Shown piece by piece: positions 1 through 9,300 of a stretch of 64,000 nt of DNA. The notes beneath the pieces are model-generated. The model was given only the letters and a program-made list of their open reading frames with translations, made no database searches and was not told the origin of the DNA. Position numbers and translations under genes: made by a program. This DNA comes from Flavivirga amylovorans (lineage in GTDB: Bacteria; Bacteroidota; Bacteroidia; Flavobacteriales; Flavobacteriaceae): assembly GCF_030540875.1 (NCBI RefSeq), contig NZ_JAUOEM010000006.1, forward strand, positions 1-64,000. Direction: 5' to 3'. How positions within the stretch are numbered: position 1 is the first letter of the stretch; every line of letters starts with the position of its first letter.

Positions 1-333
1 TGCCGTATCTCCGGAACAGATCGTCGCGGTTCCGCTAACACTGGCAGTCGGCAATGGGTTAACGGTTACCGTGGCACTGCCCGTTACAGCCTGGCTACAG
101 CTCGTGGTCGTGTTCTCCACGCTCACAAGGTTAACCGTACTGCTGGCGGTATTGGAGGCGCTCAAGGTCGCGCTGCCTGCTCCGCTTAATGTGATCGTCG
201 TATTGGACCCCCCGTCTATGTTATAGGTGATCTCTGCGTTCGGGGTACCTGTAAAGCTGAAGTCTACTGCGGTATCGCCCGAACAGATCGTCGCGGTTCC
301 GCTAACACTGGCCGTTGGTAATGGGTTAACGGT
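1..333 (-). repeat. GC-rich 267-bp coding repeats (89-residue Ig-like units)
   Basis: Positions 1-66 and 268-333 are nearly identical and 267 bases apart, exactly 89 codons. The unit encodes an Ig-like domain with the motif ATICSGDTA. By my count 73 of 120 bases in 61-180 are G or C, against roughly one third in surrounding genes; the shift to AT-rich sequence is abrupt near 333. Further units probably continue past the left edge. Confidence 0.8.
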
Positions 334-2673
334 TAGTGAAATTTCATCAGAAGTTACATTCTTACAAACATTTGTAGTACTAGTAACAATAACTCGATAT
401 TCCCTTCCTGAATGACCAATTGGTGGAGCTGTCAACGTTAAAGTTGCTGCATCTGTTCCACCATAAATCCCAGCATTCGATAAGTTTGTCCATGCTCCTG
501 CTCCAATTCTTTCCTGCCATTGATATACTAAATCATCACCTGTATCAACAACTGTAAATGAAGCATTACTTCCAGAACATATTACACTTGCTGTTGGTTG
601 TGTTGTAATCCCTCCTAATGCTGATGCAGTAATTACAAACGAATTTGTTCCTTGAGGGCTTCCTGTATTTGTAGGTACTCCACTACCATCAACACTTCCT
701 TCATCATCATCTGCTAAATTATTACTACTTGTTAAATCTCCGGAAACAAAACTTCCTGATCCTTCAATAGCATCAGGACAACCATCTCCATCACTATCTA
801 CATCTAAAAAATCCGGAGATCCATCTCCATCTGATTGTGTTAGAGGTAATGGTGTACCTCCATTATCTGGATCAGCAATATTTGACCATCCATCACCATC
901 CGTATCAACCAATACTCCGGTTCCAATAAGTCCATCATTATCACCATCAACACCACCAGCTTCAATAACATCATATATGCCATCGTTATCACTATCTAAG
1001 TCCAGGAAATCGGGAATTCCGTCTCCGTCATTGTCATATAAATCATTTACTCCGTCTCCATTAGTATCTGTAAATACTGGAAAACCTGGTGTAGAATCAC
1101 TGCTGTCTAAATAATTTTCTAAACCATCTCCATCTGCATCACCACTTGGGTCAAACGTTGAGCCTCCGGCTTCGTTCGTATCTCGAATACCATCACCATC
1201 ACTATCCAAATCACAAAAATCCTCAACACCATCACCATCTCTGTCTTGAACTTCTACAATAGTGTAATAAGATATAATACCTCCCTCAGTACCATCCTGA
1301 GCGCCATTTGTATTTGTATCTTGTGGTGCCTGATGTACACCAGCTATACCTCCTTGTCGATCAATAATAATATTCGCTGGTGGTGTTTGCAAATTATGAA
1401 GAAATACACCGCCGCCGCCGCCGCCGCCAGGACCATGTAATACATCTGTACCTAAATCTTGACCATCCCCTCCAGAAATATCTACATTTACAGTACCAGA
1501 ATACGACTCTATATCAAAAGCAACGGAACCTCCGGCACCACCACCACCACCTCCATCGATACCTGTGCCTGGTGCTGTAGAATCTGCTCCTTGTGCAAAA
1601 ATAGTTCTATTATTACCTACTATATGTCTGGCTCGTATTACAACTATACCTCCTCCATTGGTAGCTATTGCCGGATTTAGGTTAGTAATATATCCTGCAC
1701 CTCCGGCACCTCCTAAGAACACTCTTCTTTGTCTCAAATAAAACTCTAAAGTCTCACCTCCTAATCCTCCTGCATCTAGTCCTCCTGGATGAGTATTACA
1801 CCATCGTTTACCTCCAATACCTCCTTCACCATAGTTAGAACCACCGCCGCCACCTGAATCTCCAGCCATTCCGCCGCCGCCGCCGTTAGCTCTATGACCT
1901 CTACCTCTATTGAAGTTTGGATCATCTACAGCAATCCCTTGACCTTTAGGAGAAGATTCTGTATCCGTAGAAGGAAGAACCATATATATATCGGGATCAA
2001 CCCCAGTACAACTATCTAAAGTACCATTAGCACTTACCGTTACTCCATTATATCCTATTTCTCCGGCATCAATATCTGCATTAAGTGTTAATGTGTCTTC
2101 TACAAAAATAGCCACAACACCTCCGGTTCCTGAAACCGGATCCCATGGAACACCTGAAACAGTACCAGTTACATTAACATTGTTACTAAAATTCGGCACT
2201 CTTACTAATTGAACAAGCCCCGGTATATCGTAAGTTCTCGTTAACGGGCCATTGGGATAAACCGTATTGCCAATAATATTGGTAATCGTAAAAAATTCAT
2301 AATTACCAGCATTACCGATGTTTGTAATATCACCCGCTGATGCTGTATTTGTATTATCTATAGTAGCACCTTTCATTTGAATGATTAAAGCCTTATCTCC
2401 AATTGAAAATGCAGAAGCATTTGCCACGTTAATAGCATTTAAACATGCAGGAGAGGTGTCACATGGACCACAGCCCGGAAAAGTAATTCCGGTAACTGCT
2501 TGATAATCATTTACTACACCACTAATATTAGTTTGAGATATTGCAGAAAATGAAAATAATAAACTTGTAAATACCAACAAGCATGTATATTTAAATTGTT
2601 CTTTTTTTAATTCTAAAGTTTTAAAAAACAAAACATGTTTATTTTTAAATAAAAAATGGCCAAGGGTTTTCAT
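1..2673 (-). CDS. Giant secreted adhesin-like repeat protein, N-terminal part (C-terminus beyond left edge)
   Basis: An open frame of 891 codons runs from ATG at 2673 to the window edge without a stop. Residues 1-30 are a long polar leader, followed by a hydrophobic stretch to about residue 46 ending AIS-Q, which looks like a signal peptide. Residues ~240-430 are glycine-rich with runs of 5-7 Gly. Residues ~470-640 are rich in DSDGDGI/DxDxDG motifs of the thrombospondin type 3, calcium-binding kind. Residues ~660-780 look like an Ig-like fold, and from ~782 there are 89-residue Ig-like repeats (PLPTASVSGTATICSGDTA). Such architecture in Bacteroidetes usually ends in a gliding-motility/type IX sorting domain, which would lie outside the window; that is inference. 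Probable role: cell-surface or released adhesin. The gene is far more GC-rich at its left end than its neighbours. Confidence 0.85.
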   Translation of the reverse strand, partial: MKTLGHFLFKNKHVLFFKTLELKKEQFKYTCLLVFTSLLFSFSAISQTNISGVVNDYQAVTGITFPGCGPCDTSPACLNAINVANASAFSIGDKALIIQMKGATIDNTNTASAGDITNIGNAGNYEFFTITNIIGNTVYPNGPLTRTYDIPGLVQLVRVPNFSNNVNVTGTVSGVPWDPVSGTGGVVAIFVEDTLTLNADIDAGEIGYNGVTVSANGTLDSCTGVDPDIYMVLPSTDTESSPKGQGIAVDDPNFNRGRGHRANGGGGGMAGDSGGGGGSNYGEGGIGGKRWCNTHPGGLDAGGLGGETLEFYLRQRRVFLGGAGGAGYITNLNPAIATNGGGIVVIRARHIVGNNRTIFAQGADSTAPGTGIDGGGGGGAGGSVAFDIESYSGTVNVDISGGDGQDLGTDVLHGPGGGGGGGVFLHNLQTPPANIIIDRQGGIAGVHQAPQDTNTNGAQDGTEGGIISYYTIVEVQDRDGDGVEDFCDLDSDGDGIRDTNEAGGSTFDPSGDADGDGLENYLDSSDSTPGFPVFTDTNGDGVNDLYDNDGDGIPDFLDLDSDNDGIYDVIEAGGVDGDNDGLIGTGVLVDTDGDGWSNIADPDNGGTPLPLTQSDGDGSPDFLDVDSDGDGCPDAIEGSGSFVSGDLTSSNNLADDDEGSVDGSGVPTNTGSPQGTNSFVITASALGGITTQPTASVICSGSNASFTVVDTGDDLVYQWQERIGAGAWTNLSNAGIYGGTDAATLTLTAPPIGHSGREYRVIVTSTTNVCKNVTSDEISLTVNPLPTASVSGTATICSGDTAVDFSFTGTPNAEITYNIDGGSNTTITLSGAGSATLSASNTASSTVNLVSVENTTTSCSQAVTGSATVTVNPLPTASVSGTATICSGDTA
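1408..1428 (-). repeat. Trinucleotide tract coding polyglycine in the adhesin
   Basis: Six consecutive GGC codons and one GGT (read on the minus strand) encode seven glycines. Similar glycine runs occur near 1530-1550 (GGT-rich) and 1845-1885 (GGC-rich). Because the unit is three bases, slippage would change loop length, not reading frame. Confidence 0.75.
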
Positions 2674-3322
2674 CTTTGAGAGTTATAATTAGTATAATGT
2701 TGGTTGTAGTAATTGATGCTATTTTATCAATAATTGGTTGAGAATGAGAAAGCAAAAATTGATTTATAAAAAATCTGAAAGTCTAAAAAATCAGCTTTCA
2801 TTTTATCAGAAGGTTTAATAGAAAAATTCATAGTGTTGAGAGTTGGTTAATAGATATTCTTATAATAGCAGTTGTTCTTATTTATTAAGTTTTATTTAAA
2901 AATCGATGAAATACGTTTTTAATCGATAAAGTGCAAATTATGTGTTTTTTGTTCACTTATGCAAACAAAACCTTTTTTTTTTTTAACATTTGTTAATTAT
3001 GTAATATAAAGCCTTCAAAAATAAGTTGTTAAAACTCTCAAAAACCTTATAATTACTACAAAAAAGCATAAATTACTTACAAAAAACAAAATAGATTAAT
3101 CTTCTATTTCTAAACAAAAAAGGGCACAAACTAACTCATAAATAGATACTTAATAAAAAATCACATATATTTTCCATATTAATTGAATAACACTATTTTA
3201 TTGGTTCGTTTCACTTTAAAAAAACTAAAACAAATCTTAAAAAAACGCATCAATATAGCTTCATCGACAAAGTGCAATTAAATATATAGTAGAATTAAAA
3301 CCTTATAGCCTAAATCTAAAAT

Positions 3323-3391
3323 ATGAGTAAAGTTTCCATGTTATTAATAGTATTAATAACATGTATTATCATGATAATTGTTTTTTATTAA
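3323..3391 (+). CDS. Possible 22-residue hydrophobic peptide
   Basis: ATG at 3323 opens a 22-codon frame ending TAA at 3389-3391. After MSKVSM it is almost entirely Leu/Ile/Val/Met/Phe with one Cys, enough for a single membrane span. No strong ribosome binding site precedes it, and it overlaps a perfect palindrome, so it may be chance coding in AT-rich DNA. Small toxins and respiratory-complex subunits have this look, but nothing here identifies it. Confidence 0.2.
   Translation: MSKVSMLLIVLITCIIMIIVFY
3337..3363. other. 27-base perfect palindrome, one-base centre
   Basis: Arms CATGTTATTAATA (3337-3349) and TATTAATAACATG (3351-3363) flank a single G. A second palindrome ATTATCATGATAAT lies at 3365-3378, followed by six T. 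It could be an operator, a cruciform site or part of a terminator; a hairpin with a one-base loop is sterically strained, so a dimeric protein site is equally likely. Confidence 0.6.
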
Positions 3392-3549
3392 AAAACACCT
3401 TAATTATTTAAACATTATATACCTAACATCAACACAACTTTGATCTAAAAAGTTATCATAATAATATAAAACAGGTAATTAGTTTATAAAACCTCAATAC
3501 AGAGATCTTTTCTACAATTGATTTCTACAGAAAACAATTATATAAATAT

Positions 3550-3557
3550 TATATTTG
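3550..3557 (+). promoter_or_regulatory. Bacteroidetes -7 box for prfC
   Basis: TATATTTG matches TAnnTTTG, the -7 consensus of the main Bacteroidetes sigma factor. It lies 23 bases before the ATG at 3581. No well-spaced -33 TTG is seen. It falls inside a longer possible reading frame starting at 3518, which argues that the true start is 3581. Confidence 0.6.
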
Positions 3558-3580
3558 CAACCCATTTGTATAAACATTTT

Positions 3581-5170
3581 ATGAGCTTTTTAGAGGAAAT
3601 ACAACGCAGACGAACCTTTGGTATTATTTCGCATCCCGATGCGGGTAAAACTACTTTAACTGAGAAATTATTACTTTTTGGTGGTGCCATTCAAGAAGCC
3701 GGAGCTGTAAAAAGTAACAAAATAAAAAAGGGGGCAACCAGTGATTTTATGGAAATTGAACGCCAGCGTGGTATTTCAGTTGCTACTTCTGTTTTAGCTT
3801 TTGAATATGATGGTATAAAAATCAATATACTTGATACGCCTGGACATAAAGATTTTGCTGAAGATACTTTTAGAACGCTTACCGCAGTTGATAGTGTTAT
3901 AGTAGTAATAGATGTTGCTAAGGGTGTCGAGGAACAAACTGAAAAACTAGTAGAAGTCTGCCGAATGCGTAACATTCCAATGATCGTTTTTATTAATAAG
4001 ATGGATCGAGAAGGGAAAGATGCTTTTGATCTTCTAGATGAAATTGAACAAAAATTAGGATTAAGAGTCGTCCCTTTAAGCTTTCCTATTGGAATGGGAT
4101 ATGATTTTAAAGGAATTTATAACATTTGGGAAAAGAATATTAATTTATTTAGTGGAGATAGTAGAAAAGACATCGAAGAAACCATCGAAATAAAGGATTT
4201 AACATCTTCGGAATTAGATTCACTTATAGGAAACAAGGCTGCCCAAACGTTAAGAGATGAAATTGAACTTGTTGAAGGTATCTATCCTGAATTTAAAAAA
4301 GAGGATTACCTTAATGGTGATTTACAACCTGTATTCTTTGGTTCTGCTTTAAATAATTTTGGAGTTAGAGAGTTATTGGATTGCTTTGTTGAAATTGCTC
4401 CTAAACCAAGACCTAAGCAAAGCGAAGAACGTTTAATAGAACCTGATGAAGATAAATTCTCTGGATTTGTTTTTAAGATTCATGCTAATATGGATCCTAA
4501 TCATAGAGATCGTTTAGCCTTCATTAAAATTGTATCTGGTACGTTTAAAAGAAATACACCATATTTACATGTAAGAAATAAGAAAAAGCTAAAGTTTTCT
4601 AGTCCAAATGCCTTTTTCGCTGAGAAGAAAGAAATTGTAGACGTCTCTTATCCAGGAGATATTGTGGGGTTACATGATACTGGTAACTTTAAAATTGGTG
4701 ACACACTTACTGAAGGTGAAACTATCAATTATAAAGGAGTTCCTAGTTTCTCTCCCGAACATTTTAGATATATTAATAATGCTGATCCATTAAAATCTAA
4801 ACAATTATATAAAGGTATAGATCAATTAATGGACGAAGGTGTTGCCCAGCTATTTACACTAGAACTTAACGGGAGAAAAGTAATTGGAACCGTTGGTGCA
4901 TTACAATATGAAGTTATTCAATACAGGTTAGAGCATGAATATGGGGCAAAATGCTCTTATGAAAATTTAAACGTTCATAAAGCATGTTGGGTAGATCCTA
5001 AAGATTCAAAAAGTGATGAGTATAAAGAATTCGTTAGAGTAAAACAACGCTTTCTGGCTAAAGACAAACAAAATCAGTTGGTATTTTTGGCTGATTCTTC
5101 TTTTTCATTGCAAATGACACAGCAAAAATATCCTAATATAACCTTTCATTTTACTTCAGAATTTGACTAA
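3581..5170 (+). CDS. prfC: Peptide chain release factor 3 (RF3)
   Basis: RF3 is a translational GTPase that removes RF1/RF2 from the ribosome after peptide release. The 529-residue product has the G motifs SHPDAGKTT (residues 17-25), DTPGH (85-89) and NKMD (139-142), and the RF3-type opening IQRRRTFGIISHPDAG, which separates it from EF-G and TypA. The frame is open back to 3518, but the start at 3581 gives the normal RF3 N-terminus and lies just after a -7 promoter box, so the extra 21 residues are rejected. The gene is monocistronic or weakly linked to the small ferredoxin-like gene 132 bases downstream. Confidence 0.95.
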   Translation: MSFLEEIQRRRTFGIISHPDAGKTTLTEKLLLFGGAIQEAGAVKSNKIKKGATSDFMEIERQRGISVATSVLAFEYDGIKINILDTPGHKDFAEDTFRTLTAVDSVIVVIDVAKGVEEQTEKLVEVCRMRNIPMIVFINKMDREGKDAFDLLDEIEQKLGLRVVPLSFPIGMGYDFKGIYNIWEKNINLFSGDSRKDIEETIEIKDLTSSELDSLIGNKAAQTLRDEIELVEGIYPEFKKEDYLNGDLQPVFFGSALNNFGVRELLDCFVEIAPKPRPKQSEERLIEPDEDKFSGFVFKIHANMDPNHRDRLAFIKIVSGTFKRNTPYLHVRNKKKLKFSSPNAFFAEKKEIVDVSYPGDIVGLHDTGNFKIGDTLTEGETINYKGVPSFSPEHFRYINNADPLKSKQLYKGIDQLMDEGVAQLFTLELNGRKVIGTVGALQYEVIQYRLEHEYGAKCSYENLNVHKACWVDPKDSKSDEYKEFVRVKQRFLAKDKQNQLVFLADSSFSLQMTQQKYPNITFHFTSEFD

Positions 5171-5302
5171 TTGCAATACGTATTTAATCGATATTTTGGT
5201 TTTTAAACGATATTTTCATACATTTAATCGATTATTTTAATATTTTTATTAATCACTATAATAGATTTAAAGATAGAATTATAGCCTTAAAATAACCTAC
5301 TT

Positions 5303-5539
5303 ATGAAAACTAAAGATAATGTTTTCAGTAATTCAGATATTACTGTAACTTTTGATCCCTGTGCTTGCATACATTCTGACCATTGTGCAAAAGAACTTTC
5401 GAGTGTATTTCAGGATTCTGTTATTCCCTGGATTGATCTTGAAGGAGCTCCTATTAAAAAAATAATAGAGCAAGTCAAAAAATGTCCTTCCGGAGCTTTA
5501 CAATTTCATTATAACAAAGAAGATAAAAAGGTGGCATAA
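5303..5539 (+). CDS. YjdI-like (4Fe-4S) mono-cluster protein
   Basis: A 78-residue protein with cysteines in CACIHSDHC (about residues 21-29) and a later CPSGAL motif, the pattern of the Fer4_19 / YjdI family of small iron-sulfur proteins. YjdI proteins often sit beside a small GNAT acetyltransferase; no such partner is visible here. Role unknown, probably cytoplasmic redox or metal handling. The gene is convergent with the DUF3467 gene, with a bidirectional terminator between them. Confidence 0.75.
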   Translation: MKTKDNVFSNSDITVTFDPCACIHSDHCAKELSSVFQDSVIPWIDLEGAPIKKIIEQVKKCPSGALQFHYNKEDKKVA

Positions 5540-5754
5540 AAACCTAAACCTTTTCAGTTGTTATTATTAAAAAACTTAGCAAAAATATCAATAAACTAAA
5601 ATAAGCTCATTTAAGCTATTTTATAGTCATGCAATATTATACAGATGTAAAGTTTAAAAAAAGTGCTAAAACTAGTTTAGTTAGCTCGGAATTTTAAGAA
5701 GTATAATTAAAATTAATGATATGTTTTTTTATCATAGTTAATTATTATAAAAAT

Positions 5755-5783
5755 AAAAGCTCTTGAAATTTTCAAGAGCTTTT
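5755..5783. terminator. Bidirectional intrinsic terminator
   Basis: AAAAGCTCTTGAAA pairs with TTTCAAGAGCTTTT, with T-rich sequence on both sides. It lies between the convergent yjdI-like and DUF3467 genes and can serve both. Confidence 0.8.
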
Positions 5784-5786
5784 ATT

Positions 5787-5835
5787 TTTATGTTTGAACC
5801 GTCGGTCCAAAATTCAAGGGTATAGGTGGTTGCTC
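5787..5835 (-). repeat. Duplicated 3' end of the DUF3467 gene
   Basis: A 49-base segment nearly identical to 5896-5944, 109 bases away. On the minus strand it reads EQPPIPLNFGPTVQT followed by a stop, against EQPPIPLNFGPTGQA and a stop in the real gene. It is a non-functional leftover of a local duplication. Confidence 0.8.
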
Positions 5836-5896
5836 AAGAAAGTATTTCGAGCAACCTTATTAAGCCTGGTAAATTATAAGTTCTACTTTAAAAATG

Positions 5897-6214
5897 TTAT
5901 GCTTGACCCGTCGGTCCAAAATTCAAGGGTATAGGTGGTTGCTCGTAATCCTTTATTTCACCATGAGCATTTTCAAACCTTGACACATTTTCTCCTAAAG
6001 CTTTTAATAAACGTTTAGCGTGTTGAGGCGTTAATATGATTCTAGATTTCACTTTACTCTTAGGAATTCCAGGCATAATATTAACAAAATCTACAACAAA
6101 TTCTGAAACAGAATGATTAATAATAGCTAAGTTAGAATAGGTTCCTTCAGCTACTTTTTCATCTAGTTCAATATTAATTTGACCTTGTTTTTGATTATCT
6201 TTTTCGTTTGCCAT
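5897..6214 (-). CDS. DUF3467 domain protein
   Basis: A 105-residue soluble protein of the DUF3467 family, which is found beside rpoC in many Bacteroidetes. The body carries the family stretch around NLAIINHSVSEFVVDF and MPGIPKSKVKSRIILTPQHAKR. No catalytic motif is evident and the function is unknown. It lies 130 bases downstream of rpoC, separated by a strong terminator, so it is probably read from its own promoter or by read-through. Its last 16 codons are duplicated downstream. Confidence 0.8.
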   Translation of the reverse strand: MANEKDNQKQGQINIELDEKVAEGTYSNLAIINHSVSEFVVDFVNIMPGIPKSKVKSRIILTPQHAKRLLKALGENVSRFENAHGEIKDYEQPPIPLNFGPTGQA

Positions 6215-6235
6215 AACAAATAGGTTTTTATTAAT

Positions 6236-6268
6236 AAAAAAATCCTGCTAGTATTGGGCAGGATTTTT
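6236..6268 (-). terminator. Intrinsic terminator of the rpoBC operon
   Basis: On the minus strand an 11-base-pair stem (AAAAATCCTGC with GCAGGATTTTT, nine-base loop) is followed by seven T. It lies between the rpoC stop and the DUF3467 start. Confidence 0.85.
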
Positions 6269-6275
6269 CTCTTTA

Positions 6276-6344
6276 TGAGATTCCCACCTACGTGGGAATA
6301 ATTCGATTATCCAACTCTTCCTTTAAAGGAAGAGTTGGATCTCA
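6276..6344. repeat. REP-like multi-hairpin element after rpoC
   Basis: Outer arms TGAGAT (6276-6281) and ATCTCA (6339-6344) enclose two hairpins: TTCCCAC-ctac-GTGGGAA at about 6281-6298 and a 28-base perfect palindrome at 6311-6338 with arms CCAACTCTTCCTTT. The element abuts the rpoC stop. Similar hairpins are dispersed in flavobacterial genomes. Confidence 0.65.
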
Positions 6345-9300
6345 TTAATTATAATTTAATTCTTGCTTTACTTGCATCATTTCATCAAACTCTTCTTTAG
6401 AGCCTACAATGATATCTGTATAATTTCTCATACCTGTACCTGCTGGAATTCTATGTCCAACAATTACATTTTCTTTCAATCCTTCTAAACTGTCTACTTT
6501 ACCAGCTACAGCTGCTTCGTTAAGGACTTTAGTTGTTTCCTGGAACGATGCTGCAGAAATAAATGATTTAGTCTGAAGCGATGCTCTAGTAATACCTTGT
6601 AGTATTGGAGTTGCAGTTGCTGGTTTAGCGTCTCTAGCTTCAACAATTTGCTTATCTTCTCTACGTAGAATTGAATTTTCATCTCTTAGTTCGCGAGGCG
6701 AAATAATTTGACCTGCTTTAAGATTTGTGGAATCTCCAGCATCTTCGATCACTTTCATTCCGAAAATATCATCATTTTCTTTAATGAAATCAGCTTTATG
6801 AGCTAATTGATCTTCTAAGAAAATAGTATCACCAGAATCTATAATACGAACTTTACGCATCATCTGTCTTACAACAACTTCGAAGTGCTTATCATTAATC
6901 TTCACACCTTGTAAACGATATACTTCTTGTACTTCGTTCACTAAATATTGCTGAACTGCAGATGGGCCTTTAATATTTAAGATATCGTTTGGAGTAATAG
7001 AACCATCGGAAAGTGGCATCCCTGCTTTTACATAATCATTTTCTTGAACAAGAATTTGATTCGATAATTTTACAAGATACTTCTTGATCTCTCCTAATTT
7101 AGATTCTACTATAATCTCACGGTTACCTCTCTTTATTTTACCAAAAGAAACAACACCATCAATTTCACTTACTACAGCTGGGTTAGAAGGATTACGTGCT
7201 TCGAATAACTCCGTTACACGAGGTAGACCCCCAGTAATATCGCCCGCCTTAGCAGATTTACGTGGTATTTTAACTAAAATTTTTCCAACTTTAATTTTAT
7301 CTCCATCATCAATCATTAAGTGAGCTCCTACTGGTAGGTTATACGAACGTATCGTTTCACCTTTAGCATCTTCAATATGAAGTGTTGGGATAAGCTTCTT
7401 GTTTCTAGATTCAGAAATTACTTTTTCTTGGAACCCTGTTTGTTCATCAATTTCAACTTGATAGGTAACACCTTGTTCTATATTTTCATACTTTACTTTA
7501 CCAGCAAATTCTGAAATAATAACACCATTATATGGATCCCATGAGCAAACTACATCACCTTTAGTTAAGCTTTGACCATTTTTAACAAATATGTTAGATC
7601 CGTAAGGAATATTATTTGTACTTAAAACAATTCCCGTTTGCTTATCTGTAAGTTTTAATTCAGAAGTTCTAGAAATAACAATATCTACAACATTTCCTTC
7701 TCCATCTTCACCTTTAACTGTTTTTAAATCTTCAATCTCAGCAAGACCATCAAATTTAACAGCTAATTTATTATCTTCAGAAATGTTACCTGCAATACCT
7801 CCTACGTGGAATGTACGAAGTGTTAACTGAGTTCCTGGTTCTCCAATAGATTGTGCTGCAACAACTCCAACAGCTTCACCTCTTTGTACCATTTTGCCTG
7901 TCGCTAAATTACGACCATAACATTTAGCACAAATTCCTTGTAAAGCCTCACATGTTAAAGCTGAACGTACTTCCATACTCTCAATAGGAGACGCTTCTAT
8001 AGATTTAGCTATATCGTCTTCTATTAATTGACCAGATGCTACTAACAACTCTTCAGTTAAAGGATTATAAACATCATTTAGAGATACACGTCCAACGATT
8101 CTCTCCTCAAGTGTTTCAACAACTTCATCGTTTTTCTTTAATGGCTCAACTTCTACACCTCTTAATGTACCACAATCTTCTGTATTGATAATAACATCTT
8201 GAGATACATCAACTAAACGGCGTGTTAAATAACCTGCATCTGCTGTTTTAAGAGCCGTATCTGCAAGACCTTTACGTGCACCGTGTGTAGAAATAAAGTA
8301 TTCTAAAATTGAAAGTCCTTCTTTAAAGTTAGAAAGAATTGGATTCTCAATAATCTCTCCACCACCAGCATTGGATTTTTTAGGTTTCGCCATTAATCCA
8401 CGCATACCTGTAAGCTGACGAATCTGTTCTTTAGATCCACGAGCTCCAGAATCAAGCATCATAAACACCGAGTTAAACCCTTGTTGGTCTTCACGAATAC
8501 GCTTCATTGACAACTCTGTCAATTCTGCATTTGTAGAGGTCCAAATATCAATAACCTGGTTATAACGTTCGTTGTTTGTTATAAGTCCCATGTTATAGTT
8601 ACCCATAATACCATCAACTAAACCATTCGCTTTATCAATCATTCCTTGTTTTTCTGGTGGAATGATAATATCACCTAAACTAAATGATAATCCACCTTGG
8701 AATGCAAATTTGAATCCTAATGTTCTAATAGCATCTAAGAAATCTGCAGTTTCTGGAACTGAAGTAAACTTCAAAATGCTACCAATAATATCTCTTAATG
8801 ATTTCTTGGTAAGTACTTCATTAATATACCCTGCTGCTTGTGGTACATGTTGATTAAATAACACACGACCAACAGTAGTTTCTACAATTGCAGGAGCAAG
8901 CTTACCGTCTTCATTAATGTCAATAGTTCTTACTTTAATACCAGCATTTAAATCTACTTGCTTCTCATTAAAAGCAATAACAACTTCTTCCGAAGAATAG
9001 AATGTTAAGCCTTCTCCTTTTACTTTTAATTCTGGAGTAGACTTACGTAACTTGGTCATATAATATAAACCAAGTACCATATCTTGCGAAGGTACTGTTA
9101 CTGGAGATCCATTAGCTGGATTTAAAATATTATGAGATGCCAACATTAATAATTGACATTCTAAAATAGCTTCTGGTCCCAACGGTAAGTGTACTGCCAT
9201 TTGATCACCATCAAAATCCGCATTAAATGCCGTACATACTAACGGGTGTAACTGGATTGCTTTCCCTTCAATTAATTTTGGTTGAAAAGCTTGTATCCCC

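Larger units (their letters stand above)
2674..3580. other. AT-rich 0.9 kb spacer between divergent adhesin and prfC
   Basis: Very AT-rich and without a convincing long gene. It contains a possible 22-residue hydrophobic ORF (3323-3391), a 27-base perfect palindrome (3337-3363), a second 14-base palindrome (3365-3378) followed by six T, two related sequences ATCGAyAAAGTGCAA near 2922 and 3263, and the prfC -7 box at 3550. I see no clear promoter for the adhesin. Confidence 0.6.
5540..5896. other. Convergent spacer with terminator and duplicated gene tail
   Basis: This 357-base spacer holds a strong hairpin (5755-5783), a second copy of the last ~48 bases of the DUF3467 gene (5787-5835), and a short inverted repeat GGTTGCTC/GAGCAACC (5828-5835 and 5849-5856) whose left arm is part of that copy. 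The rest is AT-rich and shows nothing recognisable. Confidence 0.7.

Noticed and set aside
1246-1680. Overlapping plus-strand ORFs of 64-73 codons rich in His, Arg and Tyr
   Set aside because: They are antisense shadows of the glycine-rich and calcium-repeat part of the adhesin, with no start signals or recognisable domains.
3518-3580. Longer N-terminus for prfC
   Set aside because: The extra 21 codons contain the promoter -7 box and do not match the RF3 family start.
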